A stretch of 64,000 nt of DNA from Cryptosporidium bovis. Lineage: Eukaryota > Apicomplexa > Conoidasida > Eucoccidiorida > Cryptosporidiidae. Each line of letters starts with the position of its first letter. Within the stretch, counting starts at the first letter, position 1. The notes beneath the pieces were generated by a model that saw nothing but the letters and a program-made list of their open reading frames with translations, ran no database searches and was not told the DNA's origin. A program made the position numbers and the translations under genes. Below are positions 8,925-19,800 of the stretch, one piece after another. The DNA lies in assembly GCA_009768925.2 (NCBI GenBank), contig VHIT02000017.1:1-64000 (forward strand), read 5' to 3'.

Positions 8925-9296
8925 TTAAATCCCAACGTTATGGATGCCGAAAGTTCTTGGTGGGATTTGGTGGATGTAATCACCGCGGCTCACTGGAATG
9001 AGCCCCATGTTTCCAAGTTTGTACGCGACAAAAATAACACCAAATATTGAATAAAGGAAATAGAGTGATCTCTGTATAATAAAGGTCTTTCCGGAGATAT
9101 TCTCAAGTTCGTTAAAGTGTTCATTGATACTTAAGAGTGTTTTGACGGAGTTAATAAGTGCATATCCTATTATCAATATGCTGAAAATCCCGGCTCTATT
9201 ACCATTCATATAAAGCATGAAAAAGGTCATACTCATGGACTTGAGTGGAAAGAGGGAGTTGTTCCAAGCTTTTTTGTTAATACTGTCAACTTCCAT
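8925..9296 (-). CDS. EMC4: ER membrane protein complex subunit 4 (EMC4)
   Basis: A 123-residue protein that matches the EMC4 family along most of its length. The block AW-NSLFPLKSMSMTFFMLYM parallels the family's W-IAL-PLKQIPMNLF-MYM. It is followed by GN-AGIFSI (family GN-ISIFP-M), a helix, and VAYKLGNMGLIPVSRGDYIH (family AVYKC-SMGLLPTH-SDWL). EMC4 is a core subunit of the conserved insertase that places tail-anchored and multi-spanning proteins in the ER membrane. Hydrophobic segments are about 25-50 and 78-92. The ATG at 9294-9296 is likely the start. The frame extends upstream to a stop near 9377, so a short further exon cannot be excluded. The polar N terminus is shorter than in animals. 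Confidence 0.85.
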   Translation of the reverse strand: MEVDSINKKAWNNSLFPLKSMSMTFFMLYMNGNRAGIFSILIIGYALINSVKTLLSINEHFNELENISGKTFIIQRSLYFLYSIFGVIFVAYKLGNMGLIPVSRGDYIHQIPPRTFGIHNVGI

Positions 9297-10044
9297 TTTC
9301 GATTTGAGTAGTATGTTATTTATATTGGACAGATACCAATGCGAGTATGGTTTCGATGTAGGCCTCGGACTTGGTTACAACCAGAGATTGAACAGAAACA
9401 CAAAAGGAGTGCTTATCGTAAAACGTTATTGTTACTGTTGTGACAATCACACTGTTCGTTCGGTTATCCTTCTTAATAATCATTTGGGTTTAATAGTTTA
9501 TTTTTTATTCAAGTATTTGAAAGCCTAGCACTAAATAGTGTGAAATATGGTTTATAATGCGTGGGTTGCTATTAGAACACCTAATGGTTTTAATTAATGA
9601 GACAGGTGATAGGCATTTCCGGCGGGAGGGGCTATTTACAAATTAACAACAGGAACAATTGCACATTCGTTCGAATAATTAATTGCCTTGTACACATTTG
9701 CGTTCGTTATATATAGTGCATTAGTAACAGTTTGTTAGTGTTTATTAGTATTTCTTTTATACGGCTATTACGTATCTGTTTGAAAGTTGTCTATAACAGT
9801 TTGATATATGTTCGAGCTTGTTTAGTTAACTCTTTTATGGTTGGAGGATAGGTTGTTTTATGATACGTAAACCTACCCTCGATTTATAGTTATATTATTA
9901 ATATGGTGGTATAGATTTTGCTACGTTTAAGTTATGTTGCAGACATAAGATATTGTCTCCACCGCTCTCTTTCATTTTATATAAATTATAAATAGATCAG
10001 GGTGAGGTTAGATAAAAATATCTTGGGAGATGAGCGGTAAGTTA

Positions 10045-10078
10045 TTGTCTACCTTGGTTTTCAAGGGATAGTAGACAA
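10045..10078. repeat. hairpin with 8-base outer and 4-base inner stem
   Basis: TTGTCTAC (10045-10052) pairs with GTAGACAA (10071-10078). Inside it CTTG (10053-10056) pairs with CAAG (10062-10065) around a GTTTT loop, leaving a five-base bulge. A third TTGTCTAC at 10112-10119 could pair alternatively with the same right arm. It lies far from any gene. This might be a structured noncoding RNA; evidence is from base pairing only. Confidence 0.6.
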
Positions 10079-11779
10079 CTGTCTTTTTCATAAGTTCCCG
10101 CCTCGTAATTGTTGTCTACAGAGCTATTTGGTTTTAATTTAATGGTGTTATCAGAGTACTAGCATTTATTGTACTTATATAATAATTACATTGGTTTAGT
10201 AAATGCGCCATGTTTGATTGTATGAGACGGGAATGACAAATCCAATTTTTGTCGTAAATTACCAAGGTTCAGTTTTACACGATATCTTATTGGTTGTTTG
10301 CGTTGAAATTTCACAGCTCTGCTACGTTGTTTCACAATAAGCAATTTTGACTTTCAGCTGAGAGGAGGATGCCGAGGGACGGAAGGGGACTGGTTCGGTT
10401 TTTACCGGTTTTTTGGTGATTATTTTTAGTTAATATACCTAAACAAGCCTGAAGTCTAAATGCTAACAACATTGGATGTGATGGTGCGTTTGTATATTAT
10501 CTATTTTTGATTGTTTGTTTGAGTTTATTGGTGTGAGTTGTTTGCGTTTTATTATGGATTTTGTTTTTAATTACAAAGTATCTGGCTTTGCAAACAATAA
10601 TATATGATGGTTCTCAAAGAATTCATGTATATTATGGTTTTATCCGAAGTAAATTCTGCTTTCATTATCTCTATGGTGCATATAGGTGGATTTTGAATTC
10701 AATAGTTTTTTAAAACCAAGTAAATCTAAAGTCTTAAATATTTAACAGCGGAACATAAGAATGATCGTATACAAAACTTGACAATTATTTTTAATATGTT
10801 ATTCATATAGGTGATTCAATATTTGAACATAAGGAATTAATTAATTGACTAATTAACTACTAACACTACTTGCATATCATGATCGAATTCTTGTCTGAGA
10901 CAAGAACATACACATTTTTTTCTTTTTTAGAAATAAAAAGACATTGATCTAGATACATGAAATTTACTATGAGCCAATTTTAAGTGCAGCAAGTAAAATT
11001 TATGGGATCTACTAACTAGTAAATAATATTCTATTTAAAGAATATTTTTTAAAGGCAATACTATTTTGAAATACTAAATTTTGCCAAGAGAAAACTTACA
11101 CGGAAACTAAAAGAAAATAGGCATAGCCTATATTTTATGTATTGACACCAATACAGTAACTTTTTAATAATTCTAAATATTTTGGAATTAAATTATTTTC
11201 TCTACACTGCAAGAAATACAGTACACAGATAAGTAATAAGTAAACAAGATTGTTACTGTGTAACTATCATTACAAAATTGATTTCAGATTAACAACTAAC
11301 AACTGTCCAAGTGACAAAGAGAAAACAGATATCGTGTTCAACACTAGGTTTATACTTTACACGAAAGTTTAATAATGGAGTGACTACATCTTCTCCGTAC
11401 TTGTATTGTGGTGGACATGGTTTCTTTTTCAAATTTAATATAACACGGACTATTATGAAGGTAATCCAAATATTGTTTGTTGCTATTAATTGTGCCAGTA
11501 TCTCAACTCATTAAAAGAATTTGTAGTGAAGTTACTAAATAATAGTCTTACCGTGTTGGCTGAGAGTTATTCTGATTTCTATTGTATTTGTTACATAATA
11601 CTGCATTAAAAGTGTAGCAGTGGTGAATCTCGGCAATTAATACATCACGGAGCGTCGTTATTGTCAATTCAATGACAGGAACGTAGTAACAGTAGTTGTT
11701 GCGTGCTAATTGTAATGATTGCCGAGTAAGAGAGAACTATTAAAAGTTGATTGAGAACATCTGGATTGAGGAAATTAAG

Positions 11780-11841
11780 AAAAAAAAAAAAAAAAAAAAA
11801 CTGTGTGAGTTAAGCATTGTATATGTGCTATCACATATACA
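11780..11841. repeat. A21 tract followed by a 10-base inverted repeat
   Basis: Twenty-one consecutive A residues (11780-11800) are followed 17 bases later by TGTATATGTG (11818-11827), the loop CTAT, and its exact complement CACATATACA (11832-11841). Such a tract could be a retroposed poly(A) tail, but no gene-like sequence precedes it and no flanking duplication was seen. Confidence 0.6.
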
Positions 11842-12735
11842 CTTACTAATATACCTTCATCACAATATTGCGTGAACAGAATGTCTTGCAGCTACGTTTG
11901 AGTTCTATTACACCAATAAACGGAGGAATGCAGTGTTGGTGGCGCCCAATCCTAATTATTTGAGGACTAACATGAGAGGTATTAGATAATGAGGCAAGTC
12001 TAGTACTTGTGATGTATGGACTTTATAATGATTTGGTATGGTGTAAGAGACCACCATGAATAAAGTAATTAGCAATAATCGTTGGTCATTGTTGAAAGTG
12101 AAGGTAGGTGTTGGCGGTAGTACAAAATCTCTGGAAAAAGTTCAGAATACAATATCGTATGGCATATTTGAAATGTGTTAATCAGTGGCAACATGTACAT
12201 GTTTGGTCCATTGAATAGTAATTACCAGAGAGGAGCAAATTGAGGTGGTGGTTGGCAACCCTTCTTAATAGTGATTTTTCAAACCGGTTATCATATTAAT
12301 GGCAGTGAACGAACTCATGCATTCCCCACATTTGCATGATTGTTCTTGCAATTATTTAATTGTAACTGCCTAATCTGCGACTTAAGCTGAGTGTAACTAT
12401 TATTTTATAGCCGATTTCGCTATAAATGATCCTCGCTTCTAGTAGCAAACTGTCTGCATTTCTTTATTTTTCTGTAAGTTTTATTGGTGTTATACGCGTA
12501 TGTGCAGTGTATGTGTATTGTATGCTATTTTTTGGTGTTTCTTTTGTTTGTATTTACATGGATTGATGGGTGATGTTAATGCATTTGGTCGCGGTCCGCA
12601 ACTTTCTAGATAGGCTTTCCTTCCTTTTTACTAACGTACAATAAGCATTAGTTGAAATTTAGAAAAGAATTCCAGTAGTTTTTTACTTGAATTACGTTTT
12701 CATGACTTTAATGTCATTGTTGGAATGACTGCTTT

Positions 12736-12741
12736 GGCGCC
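12736..12741. promoter_or_regulatory. E2F-like GGCGCC site
   Basis: TTTGGCGCCA, matching the E2F-type motif common in Cryptosporidium promoters, lies about 460 bases before the coiled-coil gene at 13202. Single site, distance rather long; role inferred. Confidence 0.35.
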
Positions 12742-13201
12742 ATTAGCAAAATTTGAAGTATTAAAAAATGTGTAAAATATGTAATAAAACAAAAATTAAA
12801 ATACTTGAAAAAATGTGCGGATTTACCAAATATAAAAAAGAGGATTGAATAAATAAATGTATGATAGAAAAATTGTTTGGGAAGACTAATAGCCAATATA
12901 TTATTAAATAGTTTTCCCAGGAATAAGAAGACAGAGGTCTCTGGAATTTTGTGTGGCAGTGGAAATAGGTAGAGGAGTTCGGAGCAATAGTCGAAGGGTA
13001 GTTAAGCTGGTGTACATTTGCTAATTTCTGCAAATAAATAATATATCAACACTAATCTACGATAGTTTGCTCTAGCATTTAGTTATCATTGTTTTTAGAG
13101 TGTGCGCTAGCAAGAGATTTTTGGGATTAAATTAAGCGTGGTTTAAATACCATATATTTAAGAAAGCACCACGAAGAAATTTAATAATCATTTAGATCGA
13201 G

Positions 13202-14572
13202 ATGAACAGAAACAAGAGACTAGAAAGAGCAATAGAAATAGGTGTAGAGAGACTGAGAGGATCGTTGTACGAGAAAGAATGCGAAATAAAGGAAAAATTA
13301 CTAGAATTAAAAGAATGCGAATTGCGTATAAAGAACAGGGAATCCGGTGTGGAAGAATCACTAAGAATTCTAGAACAAGAAAAGAAGAACAACGAGTACC
13401 TGAGAATAGTAAATAGCAAGACTGAAAAAATATTTAATTCAGCAATAAAGTCTTTAAAGTCAAAAGAGAAATTATTGGAAGATGGTTTGAATTCAATAAT
13501 AGGTGAGTTTGGTATACTAGACAACAGTGGAGATGAGGTGGAGAAACTGGATATTAACATGAAGATTGAGAATATAAAATCATATATTAGAAAAATAAAA
13601 AGAAATGAGGATGACATATTAAAATATGCAAAAAGGCAACAAATAGAGAAAATAGGAAATTCTACTAGTTTATGCAAATGTGGTTTTCCTATATTTTCAG
13701 TAAATGACGAGATAATCGTTGCAAAGTCGCAAAAAGGAAATGAATCGGAACTGGTTGAGTTAGAATTTAGATATATGGAGTTGGAGTGGGAGAGGAAGGC
13801 AATAGAACATACTAAAAATACGTTAAGACAGGAGAAATTGAGGCAGGAGGAGATAATGCAAAGCAAGGAAGAAAGACTAAAACATAAGAATAGCGAACTG
13901 GAGAATAGATTAAGAGAGGTTAAAAGAATGGAGCATATTCTAAAAAAGAATATATCTACTCTGAACAACTCCAAGTTAAAAAGGAATAGTTTACCGAACA
14001 ATCTTGAAAAATATACTAGCGATGCCGAGGATAACTATATATCAACTATGAGAAGTAAAAAGTATGATAATAATAATAACGTTGACAACACTTCAGGTAT
14101 AACACCAGAAAAAAAAGGTACTAGTACTGAAAAGTGCAGAAATTTGAATGGTGAAAGTTTTGGTACTCGAGTTAATAGCAACGATGAAAACCTTTTTTCA
14201 AGCAATAGGAACTATACAGAAAGCATAAGCGAATTGACACCTGAAAAAAACAAACATAAAATTAATATAACCTATCCTAACTCTAAGAAACTAAGCCTGA
14301 CAACTAGAATGTCTCCGCTGCTTAAAAGCCAAAGACAGAGACTAAGACATATTCTTTATGAGGAGGAACTATGTTCTGAAGATGCTTCTCATGGACTAAA
14401 ACCCAATATTGGAGCTGATTCCTTGAATGGAGACAATTCTTCGAGTAGAGTTGATTCGCCGAGTAGAGTTGATTTGACTAACGAAGTTAATGTCTTAAAT
14501 GGAATTAATGCTCTGAAAATAACTATTGATGATGAAAAAATAAATGATGAAATTTTGAGTCCAATTTTATAG
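13202..14572 (+). CDS. coiled-coil protein of unknown function
   Basis: A 456-residue, highly charged protein. Residues about 1-85 and 175-250 are strongly heptad-like, rich in Glu, Lys, Arg and Leu, predicting two coiled-coil segments. Between them is a short island SLCKCGFPIF with C158 and C160, the only notable cysteines, and a hydrophobic run. The C-terminal half (about 260-456) is Ser/Asn-rich and probably disordered, with two similar TPEKK/TPEKN patches and a repeated SSRVDSPSRVD motif. No signal peptide or membrane segment. The start ATG is the first in the frame, preceded by an AT-rich leader. I do not recognise a family; a structural or scaffold role is the plain inference. Confidence 0.85.
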   Translation: MNRNKRLERAIEIGVERLRGSLYEKECEIKEKLLELKECELRIKNRESGVEESLRILEQEKKNNEYLRIVNSKTEKIFNSAIKSLKSKEKLLEDGLNSIIGEFGILDNSGDEVEKLDINMKIENIKSYIRKIKRNEDDILKYAKRQQIEKIGNSTSLCKCGFPIFSVNDEIIVAKSQKGNESELVELEFRYMELEWERKAIEHTKNTLRQEKLRQEEIMQSKEERLKHKNSELENRLREVKRMEHILKKNISTLNNSKLKRNSLPNNLEKYTSDAEDNYISTMRSKKYDNNNNVDNTSGITPEKKGTSTEKCRNLNGESFGTRVNSNDENLFSSNRNYTESISELTPEKNKHKINITYPNSKKLSLTTRMSPLLKSQRQRLRHILYEEELCSEDASHGLKPNIGADSLNGDNSSSRVDSPSRVDLTNEVNVLNGINALKITIDDEKINDEILSPIL

Positions 14573-15205
14573 TTGTTTATGTATAGTTTTTTAATAGTTT
14601 ATAGAGATATAATAATTCACGGCTGTTTAAAAAGATGACGAAAAAATCTCTTTCATGTAATTCTGTCGAATATTTTTCGTTCAAGTACATATGCAAAACC
14701 GTATCGGTACACTGAAAATACAAAATCCATAAATTTCAATGTGTTTATCCAATATTTGAATTAATTAACAATAAAATATTTGCACAAGTACAAATTATTC
14801 ACCATAAAAATTATCATGCCAACAAATTTGATAGACATTTTTGTTGAAAGTAAAAAATCCACTAGAAACAAATAATGTATAATTCTAAATGATAAATAAT
14901 AAATGAAGAAAAAGTAGAAATGGAGAAAAAAAGAAATATGGGAATTCACCAAATCTTCTCACTTTAGGATATTTGGGGATAGAAAATAAGAGGAAGGAAT
15001 GAAGATATAAAGAAAAAAATGATAATGAGAACAAACAAACAAATGGAATTCAAAATAATTGAATTTTAACGACAAAATTTGTTTGTTTCACTCCATTTTT
15101 TGACAAAAACCTTTTTTTTCCTCTCTCCTCTCTCATTGTATCTCTATCTCTTTTTTCTCTCATTCACGGTTTTGTTCTCCAATGTAAAATCTATCATATT
15201 AAGAA
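14573..15205. other. intergenic, between convergent genes
   Basis: Lies between the coiled-coil gene and IscU, which converge. It is very AT-rich to about 15100. The 60 bases at about 15108-15170 then form an almost pure pyrimidine tract (CT-rich on +), about 35 bases beyond the IscU stop. No gene visible. Confidence 0.5.
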
Positions 15206-15679
15206 TTAGTCCAAACTTTTTTGAACATCTTCCACTTGCTTTTCATCATAATTCCTAATGGCATGTTTAATTGCATCTTCTGCCAATAATGAACAATGTA
15301 GCTTAATTGGAGGTAAGTTCAAGTCACGAGCAATAATCTTATTATTTATATTTAGTGCCTCTTCTCTTGTCTTACCAATAATTAATTCTGTAGCATAAGA
15401 GGTACTCGCAATGGCTGATCCACAACCGAATGTCTTAAATTTTGCGTCCTTGATTATTCCATCTTTAATGCTAACTTGCAATTTAACTACATCACCACAT
15501 GCAGCTTTTCCGACAACAGCTGTACCCACATCCTTGTCATTGCTCGGAAGAGTGCCCACATTTCTTGGATTTCTAAAGTGGTCATGCACTAATTCACTAT
15601 ATCTTAGTGCTCTATGACAAATTGGGATCCATTGTCTGGAAAGAAGTTTGCTAGTGAAAGATTGTTTCAATTGTAGCAT
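15206..15679 (-). CDS. iscU: iron-sulfur cluster scaffold protein IscU (mitosomal)
   Basis: A 157-residue scaffold on which Fe-S clusters are built from sulfide delivered by the cysteine desulfurase IscS. All hallmark residues are present: C61 in KAACGDV with D63, C86 in TFGCGSA, and H128-C129 in LPPIKLHCSLLAEDA. LPPIK at 122-126 matches the motif recognised by the Hsp70 chaperone. Residues 1-25 are basic and lack acidic residues (K5, K11, R15, R23), fitting a targeting presequence for the mitosome, the relict mitochondrion of Cryptosporidium. The core starts at YSELVHDHFRNPRNVG. Length fits the family plus presequence. The start is the first ATG. Essential, single-copy housekeeping function is expected. 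Confidence 0.97.
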   Translation of the reverse strand: MLQLKQSFTSKLLSRQWIPICHRALRYSELVHDHFRNPRNVGTLPSNDKDVGTAVVGKAACGDVVKLQVSIKDGIIKDAKFKTFGCGSAIASTSYATELIIGKTREEALNINNKIIARDLNLPPIKLHCSLLAEDAIKHAIRNYDEKQVEDVQKSLD

Positions 15680-16848
15680 CTACTACTCAATTAATGAACA
15701 AAGCTTTCTCCTATTTGAATATCAAATATAGGGGTGTTTTCCCCAAATTACCTTACCTTAACTCGCCTTTGTCGCTTCTTCAAGTATATATTTACCTATT
15801 CAATCCTGCTTACTTTGTTACCAACAAAGCTGCATGTCATAAACAAAATTCAGGAACGACAAAAACTAACTTCAATTTACTTTCTGTAACTTCCTGATAT
15901 CGGTCTTAATCTTTAACAACAAATTTAATTTACAAAATCGCACATTAAAAATGCTGGTACAAAAAAGCTTTTTCCGCTATCTGTAAATGTCTTTTCTTTA
16001 CTTTGTAATGCCTCAGTGTATCCGACAAAATATAAAGGGAAACAAAAAAATCTTCTCTAAGACTATGGATTACTTAGTTTTAAAAATCAACCAAACATTT
16101 TATTTATTTGAACTGAATTTATCAAATCTAATTCAGCCTACTAAACTAAATATAACTTTTTCATTTAGAAATATAATATTAATAGTTGAGCGCCATATAG
16201 TAATATTTGACTTAGATTCGAGGACTGTAAATGCTTTTAAAGTACGAGAATTGCAGCAAGTTCATTTTTAAACAAAAAAAATCTAGCAGAACAAAGATTA
16301 CACAGCACAAAAATAAAAATAGAGTAAGATCTAGCAGAACAATTTGCTAATTTAGCACTTTATTCACTAAGGATTGGAAGCTTGATTTTATTTACTCATA
16401 AGTATTACTCTCTTCACAGTGTCAACGTCCAAAAGTACCTTGTCTTTTTGTCATTGCCTTGACTCCGTTGAACCAGAACTTCCAACTTAAAAAATTAAAC
16501 ATATTTAGATAGCCTAGTTTTCGAACAATCAATTATAAGATTGTTTCTAATTCAGAACTTGTCTCTAATATTTGCATCAAGTGTAATTAAAAGTGCAATA
16601 CCACAAAAAACGCTTGAACCAAATCTAATGGTTTTTACGTAGATATCATAATTCTGAGAAAAGTTAGAGGAATGAAACTGTATATAGTGTTCAATTGCAT
16701 TACCAGTTTTCTCACACATTTATTTGTTGATATTACTAATAATTACCTTGGTCCTAATGATACAAGAGAGTAGTTCGTATCCATGACCTTCAATTAACCA
16801 TCCTCTTCTAAATCGGTTTCTTCTTAATGCTACTTAATTAATATTACC
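15680..16848. other. intergenic, upstream of IscU and downstream of a large secreted-protein gene
   Basis: AT-rich. It includes the IscU promoter. ATCTAGCAGAACAA occurs near 16281 and again near 16329, a 14-base direct repeat. One frame at 15987-16271 is listed separately as uncertain. No other support for genes. Confidence 0.5.
15987..16271 (+). CDS. uncertain small protein
   Basis: A 94-codon frame with an ATG start and a second ATG eight codons in. The product has a polar N terminus and alternating hydrophobic/polar stretches toward the end (NIILIVERHIVIFDLDSRT), resembling beta-strands. It may be a real small gene, an exon of a spliced gene, or chance in AT-rich DNA. It lies 308 bases upstream of the IscU start on the opposite strand, so it could share a divergent promoter. 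I recognise no family. Confidence 0.25.
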   Translation: MSFLYFVMPQCIRQNIKGNKKIFSKTMDYLVLKINQTFYLFELNLSNLIQPTKLNITFSFRNIILIVERHIVIFDLDSRTVNAFKVRELQQVHF

Positions 16849-19800
16849 TTAGTCTGTTGAATAGTCTCGCGAATCACCCGAACCCTGGTTTTCATGTGTA
16901 GAAGGCGAATGTAATGAACTTTGTGATTCAGATGACCTAATTAATTCCTTTTCAAATCTGTTTACATCGTCAAACCATTTTTTGATTTTAAAGTACGTCT
17001 TCTTTAGAGCTCTTCTACGTTTTCTATTCCTTTCTTTCTTAATTAATTCCTTTAGAATACGCAACAGAGCTCTTCTTGTTGAATAAAGACTTCTTTCAAT
17101 TAAACTTGCTTCGAGGAATAGGCCCTTCAAGTCGCTTAATTCAACCAAGTCAACCAATTGATTAATATCTAATTCGGCTAATATTTGTCTTGTATTATAA
17201 CCAAATAGATACTCAAGTTGTTTGTACAAATGTCCAATGTAGTAGTTATGGCCTACTCTATCGAAGCCATAAATTCCCAATGGCACATGAGCTCTGTCAA
17301 GGTACAACTGCGGAATATACGTGTAATCATGGTATCCAGTTAATATGCCCTCCTCCTCGAGCTTTCTAAGTCTAATGGACTCTTTAAAGCCGACTTCTTT
17401 GCTATCGTAAAAGTAAAAGTGAGGATAAAAGTACAATTTATCAATCACGTCAGTAACATATAATAATTTAGTCCTTTCTTCCTTTATCTTCAATATAATT
17501 CTGATCCTAAGTTCATCTTCTTTTGTTTCATTCGTAATTATTTCATCCTCGAAAGTGGCTATTCTTCCAAGTAATGCAGAAAGAGATGCACGGTGTTTCT
17601 TTACTTCACTTAAAAAGTAAGACTCCAGTTTTAAAAGCTCCTTTCTTCTGACAAAGTTGTCAGCTTCTTCAAAAAATAATCTCCTGACAATCTCTTCAAT
17701 AATTTCTAATGACTCTCTATAAACTTGTTCAAGTCTACTTTCAGGATCTAAACGGGGTTTCACTTGAATTGGGGCCTTGTCTTTGGTTGGGGATTCAGTT
17801 CTTGGAGTGTCTCTTCCCTCGCTCTTTTCTTCATCTATATCGTCATCAAGGCTCATTTCACCATATGGATGACCAATTAGAGGCATACCTTGCTTTTGCA
17901 ATGTAAATCTAGTATGACTCAAACTTTTACTGTTGCCTATGTTCTTACTATATGTATCAACAGTATTTGACCCATTAATTATATTATATAACTCGTTGTT
18001 AACTTCATCAATTACATCATTGTCACCCAAAATTCGGTCTACTCCCATATTTTTTGCATCAATATTTGCTAAAAGAGCAACGGCTGACGATTGTGCCGAG
18101 TTTAATTCCTTAAGTTTTCTCAGATGCTTTTGTATACCTTCGGAGTAATCATGTGATTTATCTATCGACTTCTGAATGTGAATGTCTCCTCCTTTAGATT
18201 GAACGAGTGATTCTATATCATTGAAGTCGGTTAAATCAAGTGATACGAGCTCTAAGTCATTCAAAACTTCTTCGGCACCTGTGAACAAATCAGCTAGTTT
18301 TTTTGAATTTTTACCAAATTCTAAATCTACAAGTTCTTTTAATTCTCTATTCTTCTCAATCAAACTTCCTATGTTATCTTTATTTATGTATCTAGAGTTC
18401 TTTAAAATAGAAAGCCCACTTTTTGGAATATAATTTGGATTCTTGTATGATTTTATCAACTGATCTAATCCTTCTGAAACTAACTTAGTTCTAAGTGTCT
18501 CTTTTAACTTTGAAAGAGCATCGTACAATAATGTTTCAGCTTGTAAATAATCATCTCTTGTTTTTTCATATTCTTTTATTTGACCGAATTTGTCATTTAT
18601 CATACTTTCTAAGTCGTCTAAAGGTGCTTGTTCATCAGATGTAGATGAATCACCTGAAGATATTCTTTCATTATTGATTTTTGCTATACTTTCTGCGACT
18701 GCTTCTGGATCATCTTTATGCATAAGTTTGTCTCTTAAACTCTCAACTAAATTTTTCAAGTGGATATTAAGAGACTCTAAGTTAACTACTTCTTTGTCCA
18801 TTCCTAAGAAGAACCTCTCTGGAGCTGGAAGAATAGAATCTGGAATCTGCTTTTGCATATTTACAAAGTCTCTAATGTTAATAAGCTTACTTTGGTCAAA
18901 ATCTGTTGATAAATAGTTGTTTAAATATAGAGAATTTTTTCCGCAGTAATCTACCTCAAAATCTAAACCAGTATCTACATTGTGAATTTTCACTTTACCT
19001 GCTCCCAAACTTTTCATTTCAAACCCAGTTGCTGGTACTGGTAAAATTAATCCTCTTGGGTCAAATTTACCTTGATCCACAACAGTCTTTGGTATAAAGA
19101 AGTAATTTGTGTTAAAACGACTATTTATAAAATCTCTATATGCAGTAATGCTTGTTCCGCAATCCTTTCCTTGTTCTCCAATTCTTTGTCTAAAGTATCT
19201 AACCTGTTCTTTTATATTTGGATCAGTATCACCAGTCCTGACCAAATCAAACATTCTTGAAAGTTGGTCTACATTCATCTCAGAAGTATCTACCAGTACA
19301 AAATCATCTAAACTGTCTATTACTCTTTTTTGTGCTGATGTCGAGTGTATCGAACTTTCAAACAAGATCTGAGATGGAGTCTTCGGGAATCTTCTTTTTT
19401 GTACGACAGATATCTTAGATGTCTCTTCATAAATTGAATACAAACTAGGGGACATGTCTACTCTGACTGCTTTGTATAAACTTCCATCTGAAGAACTACT
19501 ATCGTCAAGATTCGAACGTGTTTCTAAATTTGAACTGGGACCTCTACTTAAGTGGTATAAGGCAGGATTTTCTAAAACTGACGTAATATTTACTACTTCA
19601 CTTGGTTTTGGTTTACCTTCAAATCCAAATCTACCTTTAAGTGTATCATATGGTGTGGGTATCTCATTGTCGTCACTGTCAAGAATAAGTCTGTCTGTAA
19701 ACAGAGCTTCTTCCAGTATATTTTTTGGACCGTTCTTTTTATACTTTACAAATTCATCACTTAATTTGTGTCTCAAAAATAATGCAATATCAATGTTTCT

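Larger units (their letters stand above)
9297..13201. other. 3.9 kb without a recognisable gene
   Basis: A scan of both strands gives only short frames (60-100 codons) with no family features. Contents: a hairpin at 10045-10078 with a further copy of its arm at 10112-10119, a 21-base A run at 11780-11800 followed by a perfect 10-base inverted repeat, and GGCGCC at 12736-12741. The + strand is T/G-skewed to about 12.7 kb, after which the base composition returns to the AT-rich background. In such a compact genome this is a long empty stretch; noncoding transcripts are possible. Confidence 0.55.

Noticed and set aside
9217-9528. 103-codon + strand frame overlapping EMC4
   Set aside because: It lies antisense to the EMC4 5' end, and the reverse-strand product matches a conserved family; the + frame has no features.
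13192-14001. 269-codon reverse-strand frame rich in Phe, Leu and Ser
   Set aside because: Antisense shadow of the charged coiled-coil gene; Glu/Lys codons read backwards give Phe/Leu/Ser.
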